Positions 1 to 7,220 of a stretch of DNA of 27,355 nt are shown here, in pieces; the first letter of the stretch is position 1; each line of letters starts with the position of its first letter. Below the pieces are notes generated by a model. It worked only from the letters and a program-made list of their open reading frames with translations, was not told where the DNA came from and did not search any database. The DNA comes from an uncultured Bacilli bacterium. GTDB lineage: Bacteria > Bacillota_I > Bacilli_A > ML615J-28 > CAG-313. The translations under genes were made by a program, and so were the position numbers. The DNA lies in NCBI GenBank assembly GCA_934133195.1, contig CAKPAZ010000016.1, positions 1 through 27,355 of the forward strand, written 5' to 3'.

Positions 1-39
1 GGACTTAAGAATCCTTATGTTGATTATTTAACTAATTAA
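1..39 (+). CDS. C-terminal tail of an unidentified gene (partial)
   Basis: Frame 1 is open from the window edge and reads GLKNPYVDYLTN followed by a TAA stop; the other two forward frames stop earlier or at a similar distance. Twelve residues cannot identify a family. The call rests only on the peptide looking like ordinary coding sequence, and on the following non-coding stretch and terminator at 170-200, which fit the end of a transcription unit. It could equally be chance open frame. Confidence 0.3.
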   Translation, partial: GLKNPYVDYLTN

Positions 40-51
40 CATTTATTTTTG

Positions 52-80
52 TTGCATTTCAAATTACAATTTAGTAATAT
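52..80 (+). promoter_or_regulatory. candidate sigma-70 promoter
   Basis: TTGCAT (52-57) and TAATAT (75-80) are separated by 17 bp. A further TATAAT lies at 93-98 in the same AT-rich stretch. A transcript starting here would run into the terminator at 170-200, so the promoter would give a short RNA or an attenuated leader for the downstream lipoprotein gene. AT-rich DNA makes chance matches common. Confidence 0.35.
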
Positions 81-169
81 AATATGATATGATATAATAT
101 AGATGAGATAGAATTACAAATACTAAGTTTGCTTTTAACATACTTAGCATCATAGTCCTAGACATAAAC

Positions 170-200
170 AAAAGCTCTCTTAGTTGTAAGAGGGCTTTTT
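170..200 (+). terminator. intrinsic terminator
   Basis: Arms AAAGCTCTCTT (171-181) and AAGAGGGCTTT (188-198) pair over 11 bp with one T-G wobble and a 6-nt loop, and a T run follows. The stem sits between the candidate gene tail at 1-39 and the lipoprotein gene at 312. Confidence 0.75.
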
Positions 201-311
201 CTGCCTAATTTTATATTATCTTGAAAGGAGGAACGAAATAGAAAAACTATAAATGGTAAAATTCATTATATTCGTTAATTTAAAGAAACAATGAAAGTAG
301 GAGGAGAAAAA

Positions 312-1439
312 ATGAGAAAAATTAAAATTATAATTACATTATTTGTAATGTTACTAACTTGTGGTATGTTTTCATCGTGTACCGAGAAAGACATGGATTC
401 AGAAATTTCTAAAAAGATTAAACAATTAGATGTTAATAACAGAGTAATAATAAATGAATTGGAAAAAACATCACCATTAACAGAAATTAAGGATCAAACC
501 CAAGACAATATTATTTTTGAATACATAAATTTAAATGAATTAGCTTTAAATAAACAAGAAGAAATACTTATAGCGAGAATTTACTATTACAAGAATGATG
601 TATTCTATAGTGATGTATTAACAATCTATCCAAACACAAAATTAGATATTAAAAAAGAGATAATTAATTTTTGTAAAGATAGATTTGATTTTATAAAGAA
701 AGAAGAAACAAAGGAAAACAAACTATTTACTCCATTCCTTAGTTCTTATCAAAAGACTGTTTTTAAACCATATGGTTATATGGAAAATAGTTTTACAACA
801 AAAAAGTATCGACCTAATGATGATACAACATTATATTTAGTTGAAGCTACTTCAGAGTTTACTCCTGGTAGAGGTGTAAATGCTAGTGAAAAAACTAAGT
901 ATAATGATAACACAATGACTAAATCAGGATTTGTTCATATAAATGCTAAAAGATATGTAAAAACAAATAACAAGAATCAAAAACTATATGGTGGATTAAC
1001 TTGTATCAAAGATACATGGCCACAAACATCAAATGGTACTACTGAAATAAGATCAACTTTTTCACCTAATTTATGCTTTGGCTATTCATATTTAAATGGA
1101 TTTAGTTTAAAGAATTCCCAACTTCCAGGAGTTGTAGGAATAGGAGATCAAATTGATTATGCATATAGTAAACCTTATACAAAGAATTTCCCAAAACTAT
1201 CAAATCAACATGATCCCGAAGATTATAACAAATATCAATGGTCATTTATTTGTAATGATGAAAATTCAACCCAATCAAAGTTTACTTTAAATACTGGCTA
1301 TATGTTTGAAATGAATAACACAGGTCATGATTTCTTAGGTGAAGGACAATTTACTTTAGAATTTAATTTACGAATGCAACTTATAACTAATGGTAAATTA
1401 AATACTTTCAATAATACTTTTGTAATAAATTGGGAATAA
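312..1439 (+). CDS. secreted lipoprotein of unknown function
   Basis: A protein of 375 aa beginning MRKIKII, with a short basic N-region, a hydrophobic core and a lipobox ending FSSC (Cys23). It is therefore expected to be anchored on the outer face of the membrane. I chose the ATG at 312 because AGGAGGAG lies at 299-306, 5 bases upstream; the in-frame ATG at 291 would put this site inside the gene and has no Shine-Dalgarno sequence of its own. After the anchor there is a Lys/Glu-rich segment to about residue 140. A Tyr/Thr/Asn/Gly-rich C-terminal portion then looks beta-strand-rich and contains a few tryptophans and cysteines. I do not recognise a family. The gene stands alone, with a terminator upstream and a separate promoter before the next gene. 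It could be a surface adhesin or binding protein, but nothing in the sequence decides this. Confidence 0.8.
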   Translation: MRKIKIIITLFVMLLTCGMFSSCTEKDMDSEISKKIKQLDVNNRVIINELEKTSPLTEIKDQTQDNIIFEYINLNELALNKQEEILIARIYYYKNDVFYSDVLTIYPNTKLDIKKEIINFCKDRFDFIKKEETKENKLFTPFLSSYQKTVFKPYGYMENSFTTKKYRPNDDTTLYLVEATSEFTPGRGVNASEKTKYNDNTMTKSGFVHINAKRYVKTNNKNQKLYGGLTCIKDTWPQTSNGTTEIRSTFSPNLCFGYSYLNGFSLKNSQLPGVVGIGDQIDYAYSKPYTKNFPKLSNQHDPEDYNKYQWSFICNDENSTQSKFTLNTGYMFEMNNTGHDFLGEGQFTLEFNLRMQLITNGKLNTFNNTFVINWE

Positions 1440-1486
1440 TATCACAATTTTAACTTAGCATAATTTTTCCTTTTTCGATAAAAAAG

Positions 1487-1495
1487 TGGTATAAT
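1487..1495 (+). promoter_or_regulatory. extended -10 promoter of the YwaF-like gene
   Basis: TGGTATAAT is an exact TGn-extended -10 element, 26 bases before the start codon. Only a poor -35 (around 1466-1472) is visible, as is typical of extended -10 promoters. Confidence 0.6.
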
Positions 1496-1521
1496 AATGT
1501 AGAAAAATTGGAGGGGAAATT

Positions 1522-2277
1522 ATGTTTGGTCCAAAAAATCCTGAGATTGCTTGTGGTATGTGGTCTCTAACATATATTATCGCATTAATCGTAGTAATTA
1601 CATTTATTGTAGGTGGTTTATATCTATCTAGAAAAATGACACATAAAGGAGTAAGAAACGTATTAATTTTTGATGCGGTGTTTGCTTCAACAACTGAAAT
1701 AATAAAAATGATTTTTATTGGCGTAAACTACGGCATAAAAAAAGTTGAATTTGTTCCTTTATATTTTTGCTCACTTTTCATTTATATGAGTTTCTTTGCA
1801 ATATCAAAAAATGAAACCATTAAAAAAACAGGTCTTGCCTTCCTTTTCTATGGTGGAATTGTTGGAGCATTATGCTTCTTCATTTATCCAAGTGCATGCA
1901 TACCTAATTATCCAATTTATCATTTTATGTGCATTAGAACTCTTATGTATCATGGCTTAATGATTTATACAGGAATCTTAATTGTTATGAGAGGATACTA
2001 TAACCCTTGTAAAGAAGATATTAAAAAATATGTTATTTCATTAACAATCATTTCACTACTTGCTTATATTTGTAATAATCTATTTGGATATGATTATATG
2101 TACATATCAAAACCAATGGGTCTTTATATTAGTCAAGTAATATATGATTTTAACCCATATTTATATCCATTCCTTGCGATGATAGTTGAGGTATCACTTC
2201 CTGTTATTGTTACATCACTTGCTTATAAACTTATTAAAAAGATAAAAGCACCTCAGGCTGAAACTGTAGAACAATAA
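1522..2277 (+). CDS. YwaF-like (TIGR02206 family) integral membrane protein
   Basis: A 251-aa protein with about six hydrophobic helices and a charged tail. It shows the layout of the TIGR02206/YwaF family: a PLYFCSLF stretch in the third helix region (the family usually has a P-L-H-x-C segment here), a FFIYPS loop, HFMCIRTLMYHGLMIYTG matching the conserved histidine-rich H-x-x-x-HG region, and YDYMYISKPMG near the penultimate loop (typical N-Y-M-Y-x-x-x-P). GGAGGGG precedes the ATG by 6 bases. The molecular function of the family is not established. The gene appears monocistronic: it has its own promoter and a strong terminator directly after it. The family assignment comes from memory of these motifs rather than a search. 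Confidence 0.75.
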   Translation: MFGPKNPEIACGMWSLTYIIALIVVITFIVGGLYLSRKMTHKGVRNVLIFDAVFASTTEIIKMIFIGVNYGIKKVEFVPLYFCSLFIYMSFFAISKNETIKKTGLAFLFYGGIVGALCFFIYPSACIPNYPIYHFMCIRTLMYHGLMIYTGILIVMRGYYNPCKEDIKKYVISLTIISLLAYICNNLFGYDYMYISKPMGLYISQVIYDFNPYLYPFLAMIVEVSLPVIVTSLAYKLIKKIKAPQAETVEQ

Positions 2278-2291
2278 AAATTGAATAAAAT

Positions 2292-2322
2292 AAAAACGCT
2301 GGTATGATTCCAGCGTTTTTTT
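2292..2322 (+). terminator. intrinsic terminator after the YwaF-like gene
   Basis: AAAACGCTGG and CCAGCGTTTT form a GC-rich stem with a 7-nt loop, followed by seven Ts. It lies 15 bases after the stop codon. Confidence 0.92.
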
Positions 2323-2372
2323 GTTTTAAGATTAATTAAATTTTATGGTTGTGATTTCCATTGTTATTATAG

Positions 2373-2486
2373 CTCCCACGCTTATGGTGGGGGATCACCT
2401 GTTGTTAAAACTCCCTCGCTTACGGTGGGGGATCACCTGTTGTTAAAACTTCCACGCTTACGGTGGGGAATCACCTGTTGTTATAG
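2373..2486 (+). repeat. three tandem 38-bp hairpin repeats
   Basis: Three directly adjacent units (2373-2410, 2411-2448, 2449-2486) share the core GGTGGGGATCACCTGTTGTT with only a few differences. A degenerate fragment (TTGTTATTATAG) precedes the first unit. In unit 1 the segments CTCCCAC and GTGGGGG pair around a 7-nt loop (gcttatg). Units 2 and 3 keep most of the pairing with one mismatch each, some of it through G-T wobbles. The array is between two convergent genes and away from both coding ends. The G/C-rich composition stands out against the AT-rich surroundings. There is no spacer between units, so it is not a CRISPR array. It most resembles a REP-like or tandem palindromic intergenic element. 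Confidence 0.85.
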
Positions 2487-2540
2487 GTTTCCCTATCAAT
2501 AATATTATAGCATAAATTTAAAGGTGTGTCAATAAATTAT

Positions 2541-2580
2541 AAAAAGTTAGTGTTTCGGATTTAAGAAATACTAACTTTTA
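2541..2580 (-). terminator. intrinsic terminator of the PTS EIIC gene
   Basis: AAAAGTTAGT and ACTAACTTTT (about 2542-2551 and 2570-2579) form a 10-bp stem, and the minus-strand reading ends in a T run. It lies just past the minus-strand stop codon at 2589. Confidence 0.7.
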
Positions 2581-2588
2581 TTTTAAGA

Positions 2589-3752
2589 TTATACAGTTAA
2601 GTCACCATCATTAATTAAATGTAATTTTCTAAATAGTAAATCAACTAAAAATACTAAAATTCCAGGTAAAATGATTTGGAGACCAAAAATACCAACCCAT
2701 GTTTGCCATGTATTTCCCATTGATGAGAAAGTACCAATTTGACCAACTAAACCAGCAGTTCCCATTCCTGCGCTTGAGCCCATACAAATAAGCTTTAACC
2801 ACATTGTTGAGACAGGACCAAGAATGGCACTTACAATGATAGTAGGAAGCCATATAATTGGTTTCTTTAAAATGTTTTTAAATTGTAACATTGAAGTACC
2901 AATACCAATAGAGATTACCATTCCAATTGGATTATCTTTTCTTGATTGTACAGCAAATCCAACCATTTGACATGAACATCCAACAATTGCGGCTCCAGAT
3001 GCAAGGATTAAACCTGAATATTCTGGCATGTTAATAGCTTCCGATAGTGGTACACTACCTAAATTAAATACCATTGCGGCAATGGCAGCACTAGATATTG
3101 GGGCAGTTAAAGCCATTCCCATTAATACTGCAACCACGGCTCCCATAATAAGTGGTACAGCATTAGTACCATAATTAACTAGCCATTGGATTCCATAAGT
3201 AACGTAAATTAAAGGATAACGTACAAGCATTGAGAAAATAGTGCCAACGATAATTCCAAATAGAGGAATAATTAAAATATCAACTGGAGTTTTCTTTCTA
3301 AATACAAGTTTCATTAATACCGCAACAATAATACAAACAATGTATACAGTTAACGGATCACCAACTTTGATGGCATCAGAATAGATGTTATCGGTTACAA
3401 ACTTTGTTGATAAAGAAAAGTATGCGGCTATTTCTCCAACCCCGCCAATAACAATTGTATCAAGAGGTTTAAGTTTAAGAGTTAAAGCAATCCCAACACC
3501 AATTCCTGCTCCAGTTAAGATTTGGAGAACAAACGATGCTCCAGATTTTCCATCACCTAAGGCTTTTCCAATCAACTCGCAAAATCCATTATTACCCTTT
3601 AAGAATAATTGTCCGATGGTCGCAATAATAGTTCCAATAATAAGGGTTGCGAAAAGTCCATAAGCCATACCATTTAAAGTAGTAATAAAAAAGCTTAAAA
3701 TCTTGTTTTCTTTTTTTCCTTTTTCGATAGTTATATTTTCTTTTTTATCCAT
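2589..3752 (-). CDS. PfoR-like PTS EIIC-type membrane protein (PTS_EIIC_2 family)
   Basis: A 387-aa protein with a charged N-terminal tail followed by about ten hydrophobic segments. The opening TTLNGMAYGLFATLIIG, the glycine-rich GAGIGVGIALTLK region and the SSAGMGTAGLVGQ stretch near residue 330 match my recollection of the PTS_EIIC_2/PfoR family, membrane proteins related to PTS sugar permeases. One member was first described as a regulator of perfringolysin in Clostridium. No EIIA, EIIB or sugar-metabolism gene lies beside it, so its substrate cannot be inferred, and PTS-type transport is not certain for this family. It has its own terminator and is transcribed away from the MATE gene. 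GGAAA precedes the ATG on the minus strand. A possible minus-strand promoter has TATAAT at 3790-3785 and a weak -35 17 bp upstream. Confidence 0.75.
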   Translation of the reverse strand: MDKKENITIEKGKKENKILSFFITTLNGMAYGLFATLIIGTIIATIGQLFLKGNNGFCELIGKALGDGKSGASFVLQILTGAGIGVGIALTLKLKPLDTIVIGGVGEIAAYFSLSTKFVTDNIYSDAIKVGDPLTVYIVCIIVAVLMKLVFRKKTPVDILIIPLFGIIVGTIFSMLVRYPLIYVTYGIQWLVNYGTNAVPLIMGAVVAVLMGMALTAPISSAAIAAMVFNLGSVPLSEAINMPEYSGLILASGAAIVGCSCQMVGFAVQSRKDNPIGMVISIGIGTSMLQFKNILKKPIIWLPTIIVSAILGPVSTMWLKLICMGSSAGMGTAGLVGQIGTFSSMGNTWQTWVGIFGLQIILPGILVFLVDLLFRKLHLINDGDLTV

Positions 3753-3853
3753 AATTATAATTTCCTTTTTTTATATTTCAACATATTATATCAAAATTAA
3801 TAAAAAAAATCTATTTTAGTGATTTTAAACAATAAAAACTAATGATAATTTAT

Positions 3854-3882
3854 TTGTTAAAAATAGCAATATGTGATATAAT
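3854..3882 (+). promoter_or_regulatory. promoter of the MATE operon
   Basis: TTGTTA (3854-3859), a 17-bp spacer and TATAAT (3877-3882), with TG one base before the -10 (extended -10). The start codon is 37 bases downstream. Confidence 0.75.
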
Positions 3883-3919
3883 AATATGAATAAATAATAT
3901 AAAAAATAAGGTATACATT

Positions 3920-5317
3920 ATGACTCAGACAGAACAATTAGAAAAAGGAAGGATTCTTCCTTTAGTATTTAAATTAACAATACCTGCAGTTATTGCTCAA
4001 CTAATAACTTTCCTTTATAATATTGTCGACAGAATGTATGTCGCAAAAATTGAAGGACATGGAATGGAAGCTTTAGCTGCCCTTGGCATTGTATTACCAA
4101 TAACATTAATAATGACAGCATTTGCGAACCTTATTGGTCTTGGTGGATCTCCAAGAGCTAGCATGAAATTAGGGGAGAAAAATATTGAAGAAGCAAACAA
4201 AATCTTTAATACTTCCTTTGTTTTATTATTCTTAATCGGTATTATCTTATGCATTATTCCTATATGTCTTGCTGAAAAGATAATAACATTATTTGGATGT
4301 CCACAATCAGCCATTCCTTTCGCAACCTCTTATTTAAAAATCTATGCGATTGGTGCTTTGTTTGTAACTCTATCACAAGGATTAAATCCTTTCATTACAG
4401 CTCAAGGCTATTCTATTATTGCAATGCTTTCCACTTTGATTGGAGCAATCATTAATATTGTACTTGACCCAATCTTTATTTTTACATTTAAGATGGGAGT
4501 AGATGGTGCAGCTCTCGCAACAATCATTTCTCAGTTTATTTCATTTATTTGGATTATTCTATTTTTTACTTCAAAAAAGAGTCTTTTCAAATTTAATGTT
4601 AAACAAATGAAATTAAATGGCAAAAGAATTTTTAGTATTCTATCTTTAGGGTTTTCTCCTTTCATTATGACTATTACCGAATGTGCTATTCAAATTGTAT
4701 TTAACATCAACCTAAATGCATCAACTCTTGGTGATAAAGATTATACTGCCGCTCTAACCATAATGCTTAGTGCTTTACAGTTAATATCACTTCCCCTAAA
4801 TGGTTTAGGATATGGAATGCAACCATTTATTAGTTATAACTATGGAATGGGAAATGCTAAAAGATTGAAAGAAGGAGTAAAAACAGTAACCATCATTGCC
4901 TTTGTTTTCGCAATCCTAACCTGGTCACTTTCCCTTCTATTTCCAGAAATCTATGCATACATGTTTAACGCGAGTCCAAGTGTTACTAAAATTGTTAAAT
5001 CCTATTGTCCATTCTTTTTGATGGGGTCAATTATGTTCTTTGTTCAAATGACTCTTCAAAATATTAATGTGGCCTTAGGACAAGCCGCATCAGCATTAAT
5101 TCTCGCAGTAACTAGAAAAGTGATAATTTTAATTCCACTTTGTTTTATCTTAACGCATTTTCTAGGATTTAAAGGAGTCTATATGTCAGAAGGTATTGCA
5201 GATCTAGTAGCTGGAACTATTACAACTATTGTTATATTTATAACTTTTCCTAAAGTATTTAAGAAAAGAGAACAAGAAGTACAAAAACAAAAAGGAGGCC
5301 TAACCAATGAATTATAA
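3920..5317 (+). CDS. MATE-family multidrug efflux pump
   Basis: A 465-aa protein, the usual MATE length, with twelve predicted helices in two similar halves. The first helix contains TIPAVIAQLITFLYNIVDRMYV, the hallmark region where MepA-type proteins carry P-A-x-x-x-x-x-x-x-x-x-Y-N-x-V-D. GLGGSPRASMKLGE matches the loop after helix 2, and ITAQGYS and GLGYGMQPFISYNYG are the paired motifs of the two halves. MATE pumps exchange organic cations or drugs for Na+ or H+ across the cytoplasmic membrane. The Shine-Dalgarno match is weak (AAGG, 8 bases before the ATG), but the promoter spacing and the N-terminal alignment support this start. The 3' end overlaps the next gene by 11 bases, so the two are co-transcribed. 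The substrate is not visible in the sequence. Confidence 0.93.
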   Translation: MTQTEQLEKGRILPLVFKLTIPAVIAQLITFLYNIVDRMYVAKIEGHGMEALAALGIVLPITLIMTAFANLIGLGGSPRASMKLGEKNIEEANKIFNTSFVLLFLIGIILCIIPICLAEKIITLFGCPQSAIPFATSYLKIYAIGALFVTLSQGLNPFITAQGYSIIAMLSTLIGAIINIVLDPIFIFTFKMGVDGAALATIISQFISFIWIILFFTSKKSLFKFNVKQMKLNGKRIFSILSLGFSPFIMTITECAIQIVFNINLNASTLGDKDYTAALTIMLSALQLISLPLNGLGYGMQPFISYNYGMGNAKRLKEGVKTVTIIAFVFAILTWSLSLLFPEIYAYMFNASPSVTKIVKSYCPFFLMGSIMFFVQMTLQNINVALGQAASALILAVTRKVIILIPLCFILTHFLGFKGVYMSEGIADLVAGTITTIVIFITFPKVFKKREQEVQKQKGGLTNEL

Positions 5318-5837
5318 AATTTCTTTTCATACCAACTATAAAGGAAAAGCCACTGATATTTGGTACAATAAATTTAAAACGTTAACTTTTGGTCTTTTCA
5401 TCTTTTTCGTCTTTTTCATTTTAGGTACTTACCTATCGTTTATTGATTACAATAGAGTTATAACAAGAAGTAGTAAATTCTGGGGATACATTTGTTTTGT
5501 TATATCGGTAATTAGTTTATTCTTGAGTCCTTTTCTTGCTTTATTTAAAAAAGTTAACAAAGGCTTTATTGAAATGATATCTTTTACTTTTATAAAAGAA
5601 GAAGGTAGCGATGAATGGAAATGCTTAGTTGAAGGTCCTCAAAGAAAAGAATATTTCAAAGAAGAATATAATATAAATATGATAACTAAAAATAAAAGAT
5701 ATTTTGTTATCAGTATGATTGGTGGAGATACCTATTACATACCATCTAGAATTCTAAATGAACATGAAACAGACTTTTTAAGAAATACTTTACAAGAAAT
5801 CAGAGAAAAAAGAACGATAAAAACTAATAATAAATAA
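5307..5837 (+). CDS. YcxB-like membrane protein
   Basis: A 176-aa protein with two transmembrane helices (about residues 27-46 and 59-80) followed by a cytoplasmic domain of about 90 residues. The end of that domain, YYIPSRILNEHETDFLRNTL, resembles YcxB-type C-terminal domains, where an I-P-x-R-x-F segment is followed by an acidic helix. The start is set by AAGGAGG inside the last codons of the MATE gene, 8 bases before the ATG. The 11-base overlap indicates translational coupling with the efflux pump, but no functional link between the families is known to me. No terminator is visible after it. Confidence 0.65.
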   Translation: MNYKISFHTNYKGKATDIWYNKFKTLTFGLFIFFVFFILGTYLSFIDYNRVITRSSKFWGYICFVISVISLFLSPFLALFKKVNKGFIEMISFTFIKEEGSDEWKCLVEGPQRKEYFKEEYNINMITKNKRYFVISMIGGDTYYIPSRILNEHETDFLRNTLQEIREKRTIKTNNK

Positions 5838-5845
5838 TTATATAC

Positions 5846-5874
5846 TTGTAATCAAAACATAAGTATGGTATAAT
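5846..5874 (+). promoter_or_regulatory. promoter of the zinc-ribbon gene cluster
   Basis: TTGTAA (5846-5851), a 17-bp spacer and TATAAT (5869-5874), preceded by TGG (extended -10). The first start codon is 32 bases downstream, after a full AAGGAGG site at 5893-5899. Confidence 0.8.
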
Positions 5875-5906
5875 TATAAATGAATAAAAATTAAGGAGGA
5901 AGAAAA

Positions 5907-6350
5907 ATGAATTATTGTCGTAAATGTGGACTTGAACTAAAACAAGATGATAGCTTCTGTCCAAACTGTGGTGCTGACCTTACAGAAAATGAAGAAAGAA
6001 AATTTAAAGAAAATGAGGCTTCCGAGACTCCAAAAAAAGGAAAAAACAAAAATTCTTGGATCCCACTCGCAATGGGAATTCTTGCGACTTTTAACACATT
6101 ACTTTATGTTATAATGATTTTTGGAAGACGTACTGGAAATCTTTATGTTTCTGGTGGAGAACTTACCTATCTAATGTTTGTTAATGTACTATGTGGTGTA
6201 GGCCTCTCATATTTATTTTCAATCATTACAGGAATTAAGTATTTAAAAATTGATGGTGTTTTATCTAAAAAATCTTTAATTGGCTTAATCTTAGGATCTG
6301 TTTCAACAGTTACTATGATGCTATTATTTGTAATTGTATATTTCATCTAA
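5907..6350 (+). CDS. zinc-ribbon membrane protein, copy 1
   Basis: A 147-aa protein. The N-terminal zinc ribbon (residues 1-25) has the C-x2-C...C-x2-C pattern YCRKCG...FCPNCG, with 14 residues between the pairs. An acidic/lysine-rich linker follows to about residue 48, then three hydrophobic helices, the middle one containing NVLCGVGLSYLFSIITG. The ribbon should be cytoplasmic and probably binds a single zinc. In other Firmicutes this architecture is common and functionally uncharacterised. The gene is first in a run of three such genes and has a strong promoter. Its N-terminus, helix 2 and much of helix 3 are nearly identical to the next gene, so the pair arose by recent tandem duplication. 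Confidence 0.85.
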   Translation: MNYCRKCGLELKQDDSFCPNCGADLTENEERKFKENEASETPKKGKNKNSWIPLAMGILATFNTLLYVIMIFGRRTGNLYVSGGELTYLMFVNVLCGVGLSYLFSIITGIKYLKIDGVLSKKSLIGLILGSVSTVTMMLLFVIVYFI

Positions 6351-6399
6351 TAAATAGAAATATAATTATAGATTAATAGAAAATTAAGGAGATTAAAAA

Positions 6400-6840
6400 A
6401 TGAATTATTGTCGTAAATGTGGATTTGAATTAAAACAAGATAATAGTTCCTGTCCTAACTGTGGTGCTGACCTTACAGAAAATGAAGAAAGAAAAATTAA
6501 AGAGACTAAAACTTCCGAGGCTTTAAAAAATGAGAAAAGTCAAAGACCTTGGATACCGCTTATACTAGGAGCCATTGCATTTATTAACACAATACTTTAT
6601 GTTATAGTAGTAGTTAATGATCATAGTCAACATTGTTGTACCGACCATGGATATTCCTATCTACTGCTTGTTAATGTGCTATGTGGTGTAAGCCTCTCAT
6701 ATTTATTCTCAATCATTACAGGAATTAAGTATTTAAAACATAATGGCGTTTTATCAAAAATATCTTTAATAGGATTAATCCTAGGATCAGTTGCTACCCT
6801 TGCTATGATGCTATTAATTCTATTTAGATACTTTGTATAA
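6400..6840 (+). CDS. zinc-ribbon membrane protein, copy 2
   Basis: A 146-aa paralogue of the preceding protein. The ribbon YCRKCG...SCPNCG and the acidic segment ADLTENEERK are almost unchanged, and so is the region from NVLCGVSLSYLFSIITG to ILGSVATLAMM. The largest difference is the loop between helices 1 and 2: here it is NDHSQHCCTDHGYS, rich in His and Cys, whereas copy 1 has GRRTGNLYVSGGE. That loop could be a second metal-binding or redox-sensitive patch on the outer face, if the predicted topology is right. AAGGAG at 6386-6391 precedes the ATG by 8 bases. The 49-bp gap from copy 1 and the lack of a terminator suggest co-transcription. Confidence 0.85.
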   Translation: MNYCRKCGFELKQDNSSCPNCGADLTENEERKIKETKTSEALKNEKSQRPWIPLILGAIAFINTILYVIVVVNDHSQHCCTDHGYSYLLLVNVLCGVSLSYLFSIITGIKYLKHNGVLSKISLIGLILGSVATLAMMLLILFRYFV

Positions 6841-6863
6841 TAACTAAAGAAAGGAAGAAAGAA

Positions 6864-7205
6864 ATGAAATATTGTAAAAATTGTGGTCAAGAATTACCAG
6901 AAGAGGCAGATTTTTGTACAAACTGTGGTGAACAATGCTATTACAGAGTTGAACCAACTCATCAACCTCAAGCAAATGCTAATAATAATTCAACTTTAAA
7001 AAATGTAGCTTTAGCATTTATGATTGTAGCAACAGTTACATCCGCAGCAATGCTTATACCTCTTTGTTGGTGTATTCCTATGACTGTCTCTTATTCAAAA
7101 AAAATTAAAGCTGGTGAACCCGTATCAACAGGATTTAAAATTTGTACTTTAATCTTTGTTAACGTGGTAGCAGGGGTTTTGATGCTTGTTGATAATCAAG
7201 AATAA
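6864..7205 (+). CDS. small zinc-ribbon membrane protein
   Basis: A 113-aa protein with an N-terminal zinc ribbon (YCKNCG...FCTNCGEQC), an Asn/Gln-rich linker to about residue 45, and two hydrophobic helices ending in GVLMLVDNQE. The second half (WCIPMTVSYSKKIKAGEP...GFKICTLIFVNVVAG) is the pattern of small zinc-ribbon proteins that carry a two-helix domain. It is only distantly related to the two preceding copies, so this is an older family relative rather than part of the recent duplication. AAAGGAAG precedes the ATG, 23 bases after the previous stop. The function is unknown. Confidence 0.8.
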   Translation: MKYCKNCGQELPEEADFCTNCGEQCYYRVEPTHQPQANANNNSTLKNVALAFMIVATVTSAAMLIPLCWCIPMTVSYSKKIKAGEPVSTGFKICTLIFVNVVAGVLMLVDNQE

Positions 7206-7220
7206 AAAAGAAGGGATAAT

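Noticed and set aside
253..294. 13-codon leader peptide (MVKFIIFVNLKKQ) before the lipoprotein gene
   Set aside because: The nearest Shine-Dalgarno-like sequence is over 20 bases away and no regulatory codon run is present; open frames this short are expected by chance.
291..311. Upstream ATG as start of the lipoprotein gene
   Set aside because: Using it would put the AGGAGGAG site inside the coding sequence and add seven residues before the signal peptide; the ATG at 312 has ideal spacing.
2373..2486. CRISPR array
   Set aside because: The 38-bp units abut directly with no variable spacers, there are only three, and no cas gene is in the window.
3385..3663. 92-aa open frame on the plus strand inside the PTS EIIC gene
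   Set aside because: It is antisense to the conserved N-terminal half of the EIIC protein, is proline-rich as expected for the complement of glycine codons, and has no ribosome binding site.
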